Below, piece by piece: positions 1 to 3,896 of a stretch of 5,932 nt of DNA (positions are counted from its first letter, which is position 1; every line of letters starts with the position of its first letter). The stretch is from Candidatus Vogelbacteria bacterium (GTDB taxonomy: Bacteria > Patescibacteria > Paceibacteria > UBA9973 > UBA12445). The stretch is taken from the NCBI GenBank assembly GCA_016201425.1, contig JACQCW010000023.1:1-5932 (forward strand), given 5' to 3'. The notes below the pieces were generated by a model that was given only the letters and a program-made list of their open reading frames with translations, did not search any database and was not told the DNA's origin. The position numbers and the translations under genes are program-made.

Positions 1-1
1 C

Positions 2-829
2 GATGCGTTTATCTCGATGTATCAATTCCATAGCGCTCGGGAGTTTAGTTTGGCCGCGATGCTTTCACTCATGGGTATGATGATCAACGATACTGGCGGA
101 TTCTTGAGATGTCATATGGTCGGAGGGGAGATGAGTGCGATCCCCGAGGCTTACGCAAAGGGCTTGGACGTTAGACTATTATCACCGATAAGCGAAGTAC
201 GCGGTGAAGGATGCCGTGTAGTATTGGTTGGTTCTGGAGGAGTGGTTCATAACTTCGATAAGGTAGTACTTGCCACCACGGCTGATGTTGCTCGTAAGAT
301 CTACACTACTCCTAGCGAAAACCAGAAGAGATTTCTTGATTCTGTAAAATACGCGGCAACGGTTAATGTCTCGTTTAGGGTGCCGGTCGGTACTTTGAAG
401 GGGATAGCTTGCGTCGCAATTACATACCGCGAAAATCCTGTCATTTGCGAATACACCAATGAGGAGCTGAAGGGGATCGCGGTTGATGGTAAAACTCTGG
501 TGAACGTTGGACTACATGAAGGTGCCGCACGAGAGATTATTGGTAAGAGTGACGAAGAGATCTACTCTTTTGTGAAGGGCGAGCTCTTGAAAGTTTGCCC
601 GCCTCTTAAGGGAGATGCTTCGATTCTCGAAAACCACGATCTTGAGCGATGGCCCCAAGCGATGCCGAAGTTCTCACAGAAGTTTGTGACTGAGGCGGCG
701 CGATTTTGGCAACGTGGCCAGGGCAACAACAGTGTGTATTTTGCCGGCGACATGACCGGCTGCCCCTGGGTTGAAGGTGCAATCTACTCAGGCAAGAAGG
801 TCGCCAAACTAATTGAAGCCAGCATTTAA
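2..829 (+). CDS. FAD-dependent amine oxidase / protoporphyrinogen-oxidase-like flavoprotein, 3' part
   Basis: The reading frame is open from base 2 through the ATG at 17, so the gene begins before the window and that ATG is probably internal. About 275 residues are visible. Near visible residues 35-65 there is a glycine-rich stretch followed by a beta segment ending in KVVLATTADVA, the pattern in which flavin amine oxidases and phytoene-desaturase/HemY relatives bind the FAD pyrophosphate side. The C-terminus (about residues 245-272) reads VYFAGDMTGCPWVEGAIYSG, the family's terminal FAD-contact motif. The N-terminal GxGxxG Rossmann motif must lie upstream, out of view. The enzyme class is well supported, but the substrate (amine, porphyrinogen or carotenoid) cannot be read from this part. 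The gene ends with TAA and is followed by a strong terminator, so it is the last gene of its transcript. Confidence 0.85.
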   Translation, partial: DAFISMYQFHSAREFSLAAMLSLMGMMINDTGGFLRCHMVGGEMSAIPEAYAKGLDVRLLSPISEVRGEGCRVVLVGSGGVVHNFDKVVLATTADVARKIYTTPSENQKRFLDSVKYAATVNVSFRVPVGTLKGIACVAITYRENPVICEYTNEELKGIAVDGKTLVNVGLHEGAAREIIGKSDEEIYSFVKGELLKVCPPLKGDASILENHDLERWPQAMPKFSQKFVTEAARFWQRGQGNNSVYFAGDMTGCPWVEGAIYSGKKVAKLIEASI

Positions 830-840
830 GGGTATTTATC

Positions 841-872
841 CCTGTCCCGATGTTCGTCGGGACAGGTTTTTT
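841..872 (+). terminator. Rho-independent terminator of the FAD oxidoreductase gene
   Basis: A perfect 10-bp stem (CCTGTCCCGA 841-850 with TCGGGACAGG 857-866) closes a 6-nt loop and is followed by six T, then CTTT. It lies 11 nt after the stop codon at 829. This canonical design differs from the shared terminator type of the two downstream operons. Confidence 0.93.
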
Positions 873-878
873 CTTTGT

Positions 879-910
879 AAAATAAGGCTTATTTACCGGC
901 ACCTTGACAA
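879..910 (+). repeat. 32-bp direct repeat, copy A (palindrome plus -35 region)
   Basis: These 32 bases are identical to 2602-2633. The block contains a 15-bp palindrome (AAATAAG, G, CTTATTT at 880-894), then TTACCGG (893-899), and ends in the TTGACA -35 hexamer plus one A. The palindrome lies about 45-60 bp before the expected transcription start, where an UP element or an activator site would sit. Identity upstream of the -35 exceeds what a promoter alone needs, so a regulatory or recombination role is likely but unproven. Confidence 0.9.
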
Positions 911-932
911 AATCATGATGGCATGCTACACT
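904..932 (+). promoter_or_regulatory. Sigma70-type promoter of operon A
   Basis: TTGACA (904-909), a 17-bp spacer and TACACT (927-932), with an extended -10 TGC at 924-926. The sequence GGTATT (938-943) begins six bases after the -10 in this copy and in operon B, so the start near 939 is itself conserved. The resulting leader is about 77 nt. Confidence 0.9.
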
Positions 933-952
933 GTCCGGGTATTGAACCTTGT

Positions 953-990
953 AATTGTAAGTGAATAATCAACTGAAATTTACGGAAACT
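953..990 (+). promoter_or_regulatory. Conserved 5' leader block, operon A
   Basis: This 38-nt transcribed block matches 2689-2726 with only three mismatches. It includes the 10-mer ATTGTAAGTG (954-963), whose exact reverse complement occurs at the operon's 3' end (2019-2028). It also includes GAAATTTACGGAAACT. The trio before AAATTTA is CTG here and CCG in copy B, and either can pair with the following CGG, so a small hairpin is kept by a compensating wobble. No known riboswitch class was recognised. Confidence 0.75.
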
Positions 991-1015
991 GTTCTGACTG
1001 AAGAGGAGATTCTTT

Positions 1016-1364
1016 ATGAATTCCAACAACCCTCAGGTTATCGAAGGCGAGTCCATTGTTGTATGTCGTAGCTGCGGCTCTATCTGGAGTCCCGGTTTCA
1101 AGAGCCCACTCTGGTGGGCTGCGAAGCAGCGGGCCGATAAGGGATTCCTCGATGCATATCAGTGTTCCGGAGTGGAGTGCGGGTGTGTCGAGAGGCGAAT
1201 CAAGTCTGATGCCCCCTTCCGGGTATTCGGCTACACTGGGCTTTGCGAGAACTTCGACATCCCGTGCAAAACTTTCGTGGAGGCCGTTCGGGCCTACAGA
1301 CATGGACATGGCCTTCATCGAAGGCGTCTCGCCTGCTGTGGAGCAAAAGCTCAGGTACTCCTGA
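1016..1364 (+). CDS. Small cysteine-rich (zinc-ribbon-like) protein, apparent +1 frameshift
   Basis: The start ATG at 1016 follows GAGGAG (1003-1008) with 7-nt spacing. The N-terminal frame encodes CRSCG (Cys17, Cys20) and later a Cys50/Cys55/Cys57 cluster, a likely metal-binding ribbon. After about residue 90 this frame turns into an arginine-rich tail that runs to 1513 and overlaps the next gene by 97 bp. The plus-one frame instead continues as TDMDMAFIEGVSPAVEQKL and stops at TGA 1364. That leaves a 52-nt gap with its own SD before the next ATG, matching the 51-nt gap in operon B. I therefore read one gene of about 115 residues broken by one extra base, plausibly in the GGG run at 1290-1292. 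It could be a sequencing error, a real lesion or programmed frameshifting. I recognise no family beyond 'zinc-ribbon-like'. Confidence 0.6.
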
Positions 1365-1386
1365 CTCGCTTAGATCAACGAACAGT

Positions 1387-1409
1387 AACTTTAACTAACG
1401 AAGGAGAAA
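1387..1409 (+). promoter_or_regulatory. Conserved inter-gene SD module, operon A
   Basis: AACTTTAACT followed by AACGAAGGAGAAA lies just before the second gene of operon A. It aligns with 3048-3072 before the second gene of operon B (AACTTCAACT, GAACGAAAGGAGAAA). AAGGAG (1401-1406) is the ribosome binding site, ten bases before ATG 1417. The similarity reaches upstream of the SD itself. Confidence 0.65.
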
Positions 1410-1416
1410 GATTACA

Positions 1417-2034
1417 ATGGGATTCGATAGAACTATCACCCCCGAATCGCTCATCGAGACGAAGGGTCTCAAGATGGCTGCCATTCTCGCCGCGCTTTAC
1501 AACGCAGCGGTGAAGATGGGCCATGGAACGAAGGACAGCGGATCCGACACGATCACGGAGGCACAGGCCGAAGAGATCATCACCGAGACGAGGAACTCCC
1601 AAGGCAAGAGCCGAAAGCGGATGGCAATGCGCCAGGGCAAGTTGTACTACGGTTGGGACTACCTCAACGGCAAGAGGCTCAAGCTCGATCTCACTGAGGC
1701 CGAGACGAGCGGTGTCATTGCCGGCCAGTATGACTACGGCTTCGGTCGTGGTACTGCCAAGCGGGCCATCGAGATCCTGCGGGCGACCGGCGATCCGTGC
1801 CATCCCGACATCATCGCACTTCAGGCGACGGCGGCAAGTCGGGCTGCGATCGTCTCCGCGCCGACCAAGCAGTCGGGTACGGTCACGGAAGGAACGCTTG
1901 CTGATGCACTTGGTCTCGGAATTCACGACAAGCATACGTGCTACAAGCGTGATGAGAAGACCGGATACGAGGAGACGTGTACACATCTCTACCAAGATGA
2001 GGGTAACGCCCCCTGCACCACTTACAATCTGTAA
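1417..2034 (+). CDS. Hypothetical 205-aa protein, second gene of operon A
   Basis: The ATG is preceded by AAGGAG at 10-nt spacing. The protein is soluble with no signal peptide or membrane segment. It starts with an alanine-rich helix (residues about 18-35), then an acidic/basic helical stretch (48-72) and a YYGWDYLNGKRLKLDL segment (77-92) that looks like beta strands. After a glycine-rich GYDYGFGRG-like turn comes a KRAIEILRATGDPCHPDII helix (115-133). The C-terminus holds Cys175, Cys188 and Cys200 together with histidines, so metal binding or disulphides are possible. I do not recognise the family. The gene is clearly richer in G and C than the TA genes next to it. The last codons overlap the conserved tail element at 2017-2028, so part of the shared 3' scaffold is coding here. 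It is presumably co-transcribed with the gene at 1016. Confidence 0.8.
   Translation: MGFDRTITPESLIETKGLKMAAILAALYNAAVKMGHGTKDSGSDTITEAQAEEIITETRNSQGKSRKRMAMRQGKLYYGWDYLNGKRLKLDLTEAETSGVIAGQYDYGFGRGTAKRAIEILRATGDPCHPDIIALQATAASRAAIVSAPTKQSGTVTEGTLADALGLGIHDKHTCYKRDEKTGYEETCTHLYQDEGNAPCTTYNL
2017..2028 (+). repeat. Operon A tail element, inverted copy of the leader 10-mer
   Basis: ACCACTTACAAT is identical to 3314-3325 in operon B. Its last ten bases (2019-2028) are the exact reverse complement of leader 954-963, so the gene pair is bracketed by a 10-bp inverted repeat. Here the element encodes Thr-Thr-Tyr-Asn just before the last Leu and the stop. In operon B it is almost wholly non-coding, sharing only the final base of the stop codon. 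Confidence 0.8.
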
Positions 2035-2037
2035 TAG

Positions 2038-2051
2038 GAGTCGTAAGACTC
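2038..2051 (+). other. GNRA-type mini-hairpin before the operon A terminator
   Basis: GAGTC, loop GTAA, GACTC forms a perfect 5-bp stem with a GNRA-class tetraloop, starting three bases after the stop codon. The context AATAGG..TCG.AAGAC recurs in the kinase transcript on the other strand (5178-5189). No T tract follows, so it is not itself a terminator. Confidence 0.7.
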
Positions 2052-2052
2052 G

Positions 2053-2093
2053 CAACAAGCCCCAAACCGGTAACACGGAATGGGGCTTCTTTT
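2053..2093 (+). terminator. Shared-type terminator of operon A
   Basis: The stem is AAGCCCCA (2057-2064) with TGGGGCTT (2081-2088). Inside it, an AA/AA internal loop separates a second CCG/CGG helix around GTAACA. The tail is CTTTT. Bases 2053-2089 are identical, over 37 nt, to 3347-3383 at the end of operon B. Identity of the apical loop as well as the stem is unusual for a simple terminator. Confidence 0.88.
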
Positions 2094-2107
2094 ATGCACA
2101 AATTATT

Positions 2108-2135
2108 TTGTGAAAATAAATAAACATGTTATAGT
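2108..2135 (+). promoter_or_regulatory. Promoter of hicBA giving a leaderless transcript
   Basis: A weak -35 TTGTGA (2108-2113), a 16-bp spacer and TATAGT (2130-2135), with an extended -10 TG at 2127-2128. The start is expected near 2142-2143, which is the ATG of hicB itself. It lies about 15 bases after the operon A terminator tail. Confidence 0.65.
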
Positions 2136-2142
2136 AATGGTT

Positions 2143-2373
2143 ATGAAAAGTATAATTCAATTTTCAATAACCAAAGAACCCGAAGGGTATTATGTAGCCA
2201 GCGGAATTGGTCACCCAATAGTGACCCAGGCCGACTCCCTTGATGAACTTCAGTCAAATATATCTGAAGCAGTGCAATTGTATCTTAAAGACGAAGATCT
2301 TGCTGAATTAGGTCTTTCGAGTCATCCGTCTCTCCTTATGAGTATTGAGATTCCTCAGATCAAGTATGCCTAG
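2143..2373 (+). CDS. hicB: HicB-family antitoxin, short form
   Basis: This 76-aa protein has the HicB partial RNase-H fold signature: an N-terminal strand (SIIQFSI), EGYYVASG..HPIVTQADSLDEL, then the helix NISEAVQLYL. HicB antitoxins cover HicA and block its RNase activity. It ends soon after the core fold and lacks the C-terminal HTH or ribbon-helix-helix DNA-binding domain of longer HicB proteins, so direct autoregulation by this protein alone is doubtful. I chose ATG 2143 because the -10 at 2130-2135 places transcription start there and there is no SD. ATG 2137 is a close alternative, while the frame's earlier ATG at 2080 lies inside the terminator. The gene overlaps hicA by 8 nt, implying translational coupling. 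It is AT-rich compared with the flanking operons. Confidence 0.9.
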   Translation: MKSIIQFSITKEPEGYYVASGIGHPIVTQADSLDELQSNISEAVQLYLKDEDLAELGLSSHPSLLMSIEIPQIKYA

Positions 2374-2608
2374 GTTTAAAGATATATCTGGCAAGAAACT
2401 TGTTTCATTTTTTGAAGCTCAAGGTTTTTTGATAGTTGATCAGCATGGCAGTCATATTAAGCTTCGTCGTTTAATTTCAGATAATAAACAAACTCTTATT
2501 GTGCCTAACCATACATCGATTCGTAAGGGTACGATCCACGAGATTTATAATCAAGCTCTACAATATATAGGAGATGAAATTCTCCGAGATTTTTTCCATA
2601 CAAAATAA
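2366..2608 (+). CDS. hicA: HicA-family mRNA interferase toxin
   Basis: This 80-aa protein carries the HicA double-stranded-RNA-binding-like fold: DISGKKLVSFFEAQGF, then GSH (catalytic His30) and IKLRR, then LIVPNHTSIRKGTIHEIYNQA. All the family's diagnostic blocks are present and no lesion is seen, so the toxin should be active, cutting mRNA during stress when HicB is lost. ATG 2366 is chosen because MPRFKDISGK is the usual N-terminus. The in-frame ATG at 2345 lies inside hicB and adds non-family residues. The gene order is antitoxin then toxin. The stop codon TAA (2606-2608) falls inside the 32-bp repeat that starts operon B, so the gene ends exactly at the repeat junction. No terminator follows, so hicA transcripts may read into operon B. 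Confidence 0.92.
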   Translation: MPRFKDISGKKLVSFFEAQGFLIVDQHGSHIKLRRLISDNKQTLIVPNHTSIRKGTIHEIYNQALQYIGDEILRDFFHTK

Positions 2609-2633
2609 GGCTTATTTACCGGCACCTTGACAA
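2602..2633 (+). repeat. 32-bp direct repeat, copy B
   Basis: Identical to 879-910, in the same orientation, 1723 bp downstream. It holds the palindrome AAATAAG-G-CTTATTT (2603-2617), TTACCGG (2616-2622) and the -35 of operon B. The left edge overlaps the last coding codon and stop codon of hicA. Confidence 0.9.
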
Positions 2634-2655
2634 GAACAGAGTAGCATGCTATACT
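2627..2655 (+). promoter_or_regulatory. Sigma70-type promoter of operon B
   Basis: TTGACA (2627-2632), a 17-bp spacer and TATACT (2650-2655), with extended -10 TGC at 2647-2649. It is near consensus and so probably strong. GGTATT at 2661-2666 repeats the initiation region of operon A. The leader would be about 89 nt. Confidence 0.92.
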
Positions 2656-2688
2656 CTAGTGGTATTTTGGGGTAGTTCTTTGAATTCA

Positions 2689-2726
2689 AATTGTAAGTGA
2701 ATAAATAACCGAAATTTACGGAAACT
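2689..2726 (+). promoter_or_regulatory. Conserved 5' leader block, operon B
   Basis: It matches 953-990 with three differences in 38 nt. It contains ATTGTAAGTG (2690-2699), the exact reverse complement of 3316-3325. The non-conserved stretch before it is 13 nt longer than in operon A and holds a 12-bp palindrome, TTTGAATTCAAA (2679-2690). Confidence 0.75.
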
Positions 2727-2750
2727 TCGACAAGTGAAGGGAGAAACGAA

Positions 2751-3026
2751 ATGAGTGCTTATGCGATTAACAATGCCATGGTGCGCTTCGAGGGTCTCTT
2801 GGAGAGGAAGCACCTCGATGAGATTGAAACTCTCGGTGGTGTAGTAATGCTAACTCAGACGAAACACTTCGTGCTGGTGGGGTGTAAGCCGGACATGCCA
2901 GCAGACAGACTTCTTCTGATTGGCCTCTACGCCGAGAAGGCGTGCAAACATGGTTCATACGGCTTTACCACAAGGATCATCAAAGGTGCAACCGTAATGG
3001 AGTTCGCGCCGCAAGGTCCACAGTAA
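2751..3026 (+). CDS. Hypothetical 91-aa protein, first gene of operon B
   Basis: ATG 2751 follows AAGGGAG (2737-2743) at 7-nt spacing. The protein is small and soluble, with a predicted alpha/beta pattern: a charged helix at residues 8-27 (MVRFEGLLERKHLDEIETL), strands at 30-35 (GVVMLT) and 38-44 (KHFVLVG), a helix at 51-66 (ADRLLLIGLYAEKACK) and a final strand pair at 70-86 (YGFTTRIIKGATVMEF). Cys45 and Cys65 are the only cysteines. I do not recognise a family and it shows no resemblance to the first gene of operon A, although both are driven by the same promoter and leader. Codon use is GC-richer than in the TA genes on either side. It is followed after 51 nt by the second operon gene. Confidence 0.75.
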   Translation: MSAYAINNAMVRFEGLLERKHLDEIETLGGVVMLTQTKHFVLVGCKPDMPADRLLLIGLYAEKACKHGSYGFTTRIIKGATVMEFAPQGPQ

Positions 3027-3047
3027 TCAAGTCAAAGTCAATTCACC

Positions 3048-3072
3048 AACTTCAACTGAACGAAAGGAGAAA
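3048..3072 (+). promoter_or_regulatory. Conserved inter-gene SD module, operon B
   Basis: AACTTCAACT plus GAACGAAAGGAGAAA aligns with 1387-1409 in operon A. AAAGGAG (3063-3069) is the ribosome binding site, 8 nt before ATG 3078. Confidence 0.65.
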
Positions 3073-3077
3073 CGGAC

Positions 3078-3314
3078 ATGCCGGCAAGCAGAATTCCCAA
3101 GTATGATGAGAACACTCTCTATATCGAGGCCACCTACGAAGAGATCGAGTTCGAGCGGATTTGGGAGAAGATCATTGAGAAGTGGCCCGACGCTCGTCTC
3201 CGAGAGCTTAGCTTCGGTGCCAGATCCGAGAACATCCACGGCTGTGGCTGTCATCCCGGGTCTGGTGGTGACTACGAGCATTACATCAAGATCACCAGAA
3301 GCAAATTGAAGTGA
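3078..3314 (+). CDS. Hypothetical 78-aa protein with an HxCxCH cluster, second gene of operon B
   Basis: ATG 3078 has a strong SD at 8-nt spacing. Residues 20-37 (YEEIEFERIWEKIIEKWP) form a charged amphipathic helix. Strand-like RLRELSFGAR follows, then a compact His54-Cys56-Cys58-His59 cluster with nearby glycines (GCGCHPGSGG), then a final strand EHYIKITRS. The tight HxCxCH group suggests metal or redox chemistry, but no named family is recognised. It ends with TGA, and the tail element ACCACTTACAAT begins on the last base of that stop. There is no sequence similarity to the second gene of operon A. Confidence 0.75.
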   Translation: MPASRIPKYDENTLYIEATYEEIEFERIWEKIIEKWPDARLRELSFGARSENIHGCGCHPGSGGDYEHYIKITRSKLK

Positions 3315-3325
3315 CCACTTACAAT
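3314..3325 (+). repeat. Operon B tail element, inverted copy of the leader 10-mer
   Basis: ACCACTTACAAT, identical to 2017-2028. Its bases 3316-3325 are the exact reverse complement of leader 2690-2699. Here it is non-coding apart from the last base of the TGA, showing that the element is conserved independently of protein sequence. Confidence 0.8.
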
Positions 3326-3334
3326 AAGTAGCAC

Positions 3335-3347
3335 GAGCCACAAGCTC
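3335..3347 (+). other. Mini-hairpin before the operon B terminator
   Basis: GAGC, loop CACAA, GCTC forms a 4-bp stem at the position equivalent to the operon A mini-hairpin (2038-2051). The stem sequence differs but pairing is kept. Confidence 0.5.
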
Positions 3348-3387
3348 AACAAGCCCCAAACCGGTAACACGGAATGGGGCTTCCTTT
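3347..3387 (+). terminator. Shared-type terminator of operon B
   Basis: The stem is AAGCCCCA (3351-3358) with TGGGGCTT (3375-3382), with the same inner CCG/CGG helix and GTAACA loop as in operon A. The tail is only CCTTT, so termination may be leaky and allow some reading into the following TA module. Confidence 0.82.
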
Positions 3388-3390
3388 GTG

Positions 3391-3419
3391 TTGAAATATT
3401 TTGCAAATGGTAGTATTGT
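3391..3419 (+). promoter_or_regulatory. Promoter of the RelE-type TA module, leaderless
   Basis: TTGAAA (3391-3396), a 17-bp spacer and TATTGT (3414-3419). Transcription would begin at about 3426-3427, the A of the antitoxin ATG. No SD is present. A TGG directly before TAGTAT (3411-3416) is an alternative extended -10. Confidence 0.55.
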
Positions 3420-3426
3420 ATAAAAC

Positions 3427-3612
3427 ATGAAAGCCCAAATTTCCAAACAATCAATTGGCGATATAATTAAGCGGACAGTCGTTGAATCTGTTCAAAATGT
3501 TTTTAGTGATCCGGATATCAATTTGATCCTTCGTCCGTTTGTAACCAAACGATTACTTGCGTTTAAACGCAAGGTTCGTGGGGGTCGGCGAAATCTATCT
3601 TCATTTTCGTAG
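3427..3612 (+). CDS. Putative 61-aa antitoxin preceding a RelE-type toxin
   Basis: A short, basic protein: an N-terminal amphipathic helix (residues 8-27, SIGDIIKRTVVESVQNVFSD) and a second helix (31-49, INLILRPFVTKRLLAFKRK) ending in an arginine-rich tail (50-55). It lies 7 nt before the toxin gene on the same strand, the usual antitoxin-toxin layout. I recognise no Phd, RelB, HTH or ribbon-helix-helix motif, so the antitoxin role rests on position and size. The gene starts at the expected transcription start without SD. It is AT-rich like hicBA and unlike operons A and B. A non-antitoxin small protein remains possible. Confidence 0.65.
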   Translation: MKAQISKQSIGDIIKRTVVESVQNVFSDPDINLILRPFVTKRLLAFKRKVRGGRRNLSSFS

Positions 3613-3619
3613 ATAAATT

Positions 3620-3889
3620 ATGCTTGTATGGGAAGTTGAGTTTGATGCGCAGGCCGAAGACGATCTTGCCAGCCTTAATACAGCACTCCGTTCCAGAGTT
3701 ATTGAAAAAATTACTTGGTTGAAAGTGAATTTTGATGTTGTTACTCCCTTGCCATTAACAGCAGATTGGTATGGTTTTTATAAACTTCGTATTGGTGATT
3801 GGCGTGTGATATATGATATCGATTGGGAACAGAGAATTATTACGATCGTTCTAATTGGTCATCACACCAAAGTGTATAAACATTTATAA
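3620..3889 (+). CDS. RelE/ParE-superfamily toxin (probable mRNA interferase)
   Basis: This 89-aa protein has the superfamily order: strand WEVEFDAQAEDDL, helix LNTALRSRVIEKITWLK, then KLRIGDWRVIYDID (55-68) and a final IITIVLIGHHTKVYKHL (73-89). The LRIGDWRVIY and IGHHTKVY blocks are characteristic of RelE-type ribosome-dependent mRNA interferases; Arg57, Arg62, His81/82 and Tyr86 are candidates for RNA contact and catalysis. Length is typical and nothing is broken. ATG 3620 is the first in the frame. No SD is seen, so translation probably depends on coupling to the antitoxin stop 7 nt upstream. Its stop is only 7 nt from the end of the convergent membrane-protein gene, and no terminator separates them. 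Confidence 0.9.
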   Translation: MLVWEVEFDAQAEDDLASLNTALRSRVIEKITWLKVNFDVVTPLPLTADWYGFYKLRIGDWRVIYDIDWEQRIITIVLIGHHTKVYKHL

Positions 3890-3896
3890 ATTAAAT

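Noticed and set aside
1016..1513. The 165-aa open frame taken at face value
   Set aside because: Its last third is arginine-rich, overlaps the SD and start of the next gene, and breaks the gap length seen in operon B. The neighbouring frame offers a better C-terminus ending at 1364.
1375..2076. Long minus-strand open frame of 233 codons opposite the 205-aa gene
   Set aside because: It is antisense to a gene with a good SD, promoter and terminator. Its composition (leucine/arginine/valine-rich) is typical of a GC-rich shadow and it starts inside the terminator.
2053..2089. Integron attC-like recombination site at the shared terminator
   Set aside because: The stem with internal loops resembles attC folding, but the paired RYYYAAC/GTTRRRY core boxes are not there, the stem is followed by a T-rich tail, and no integrase is in the window. 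Termination explains it better.
2080..2142. Upstream in-frame starts of hicB (ATG 2080, 2137)
   Set aside because: ATG 2080 is inside the operon A terminator stem and upstream of the -10. ATG 2137 is only one base past the -10, so it would precede the expected transcript start.
2603..2617. Palindrome AAATAAG-G-CTTATTT as a terminator for hicA
   Set aside because: The stem is AT-rich and weak with a one-base centre and no T tract, and the same block occurs upstream of operon A, where a strong terminator already exists.
2679..2690. 12-bp palindrome TTTGAATTCAAA as a regulator site
   Set aside because: It is absent from the operon A leader and lies in the non-conserved part. There is not enough support to call it.
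879..3387. CRISPR array or tandem short repeats
   Set aside because: The repeats occur twice each, are more than 1 kb apart, and have genes rather than uniform spacers between them.
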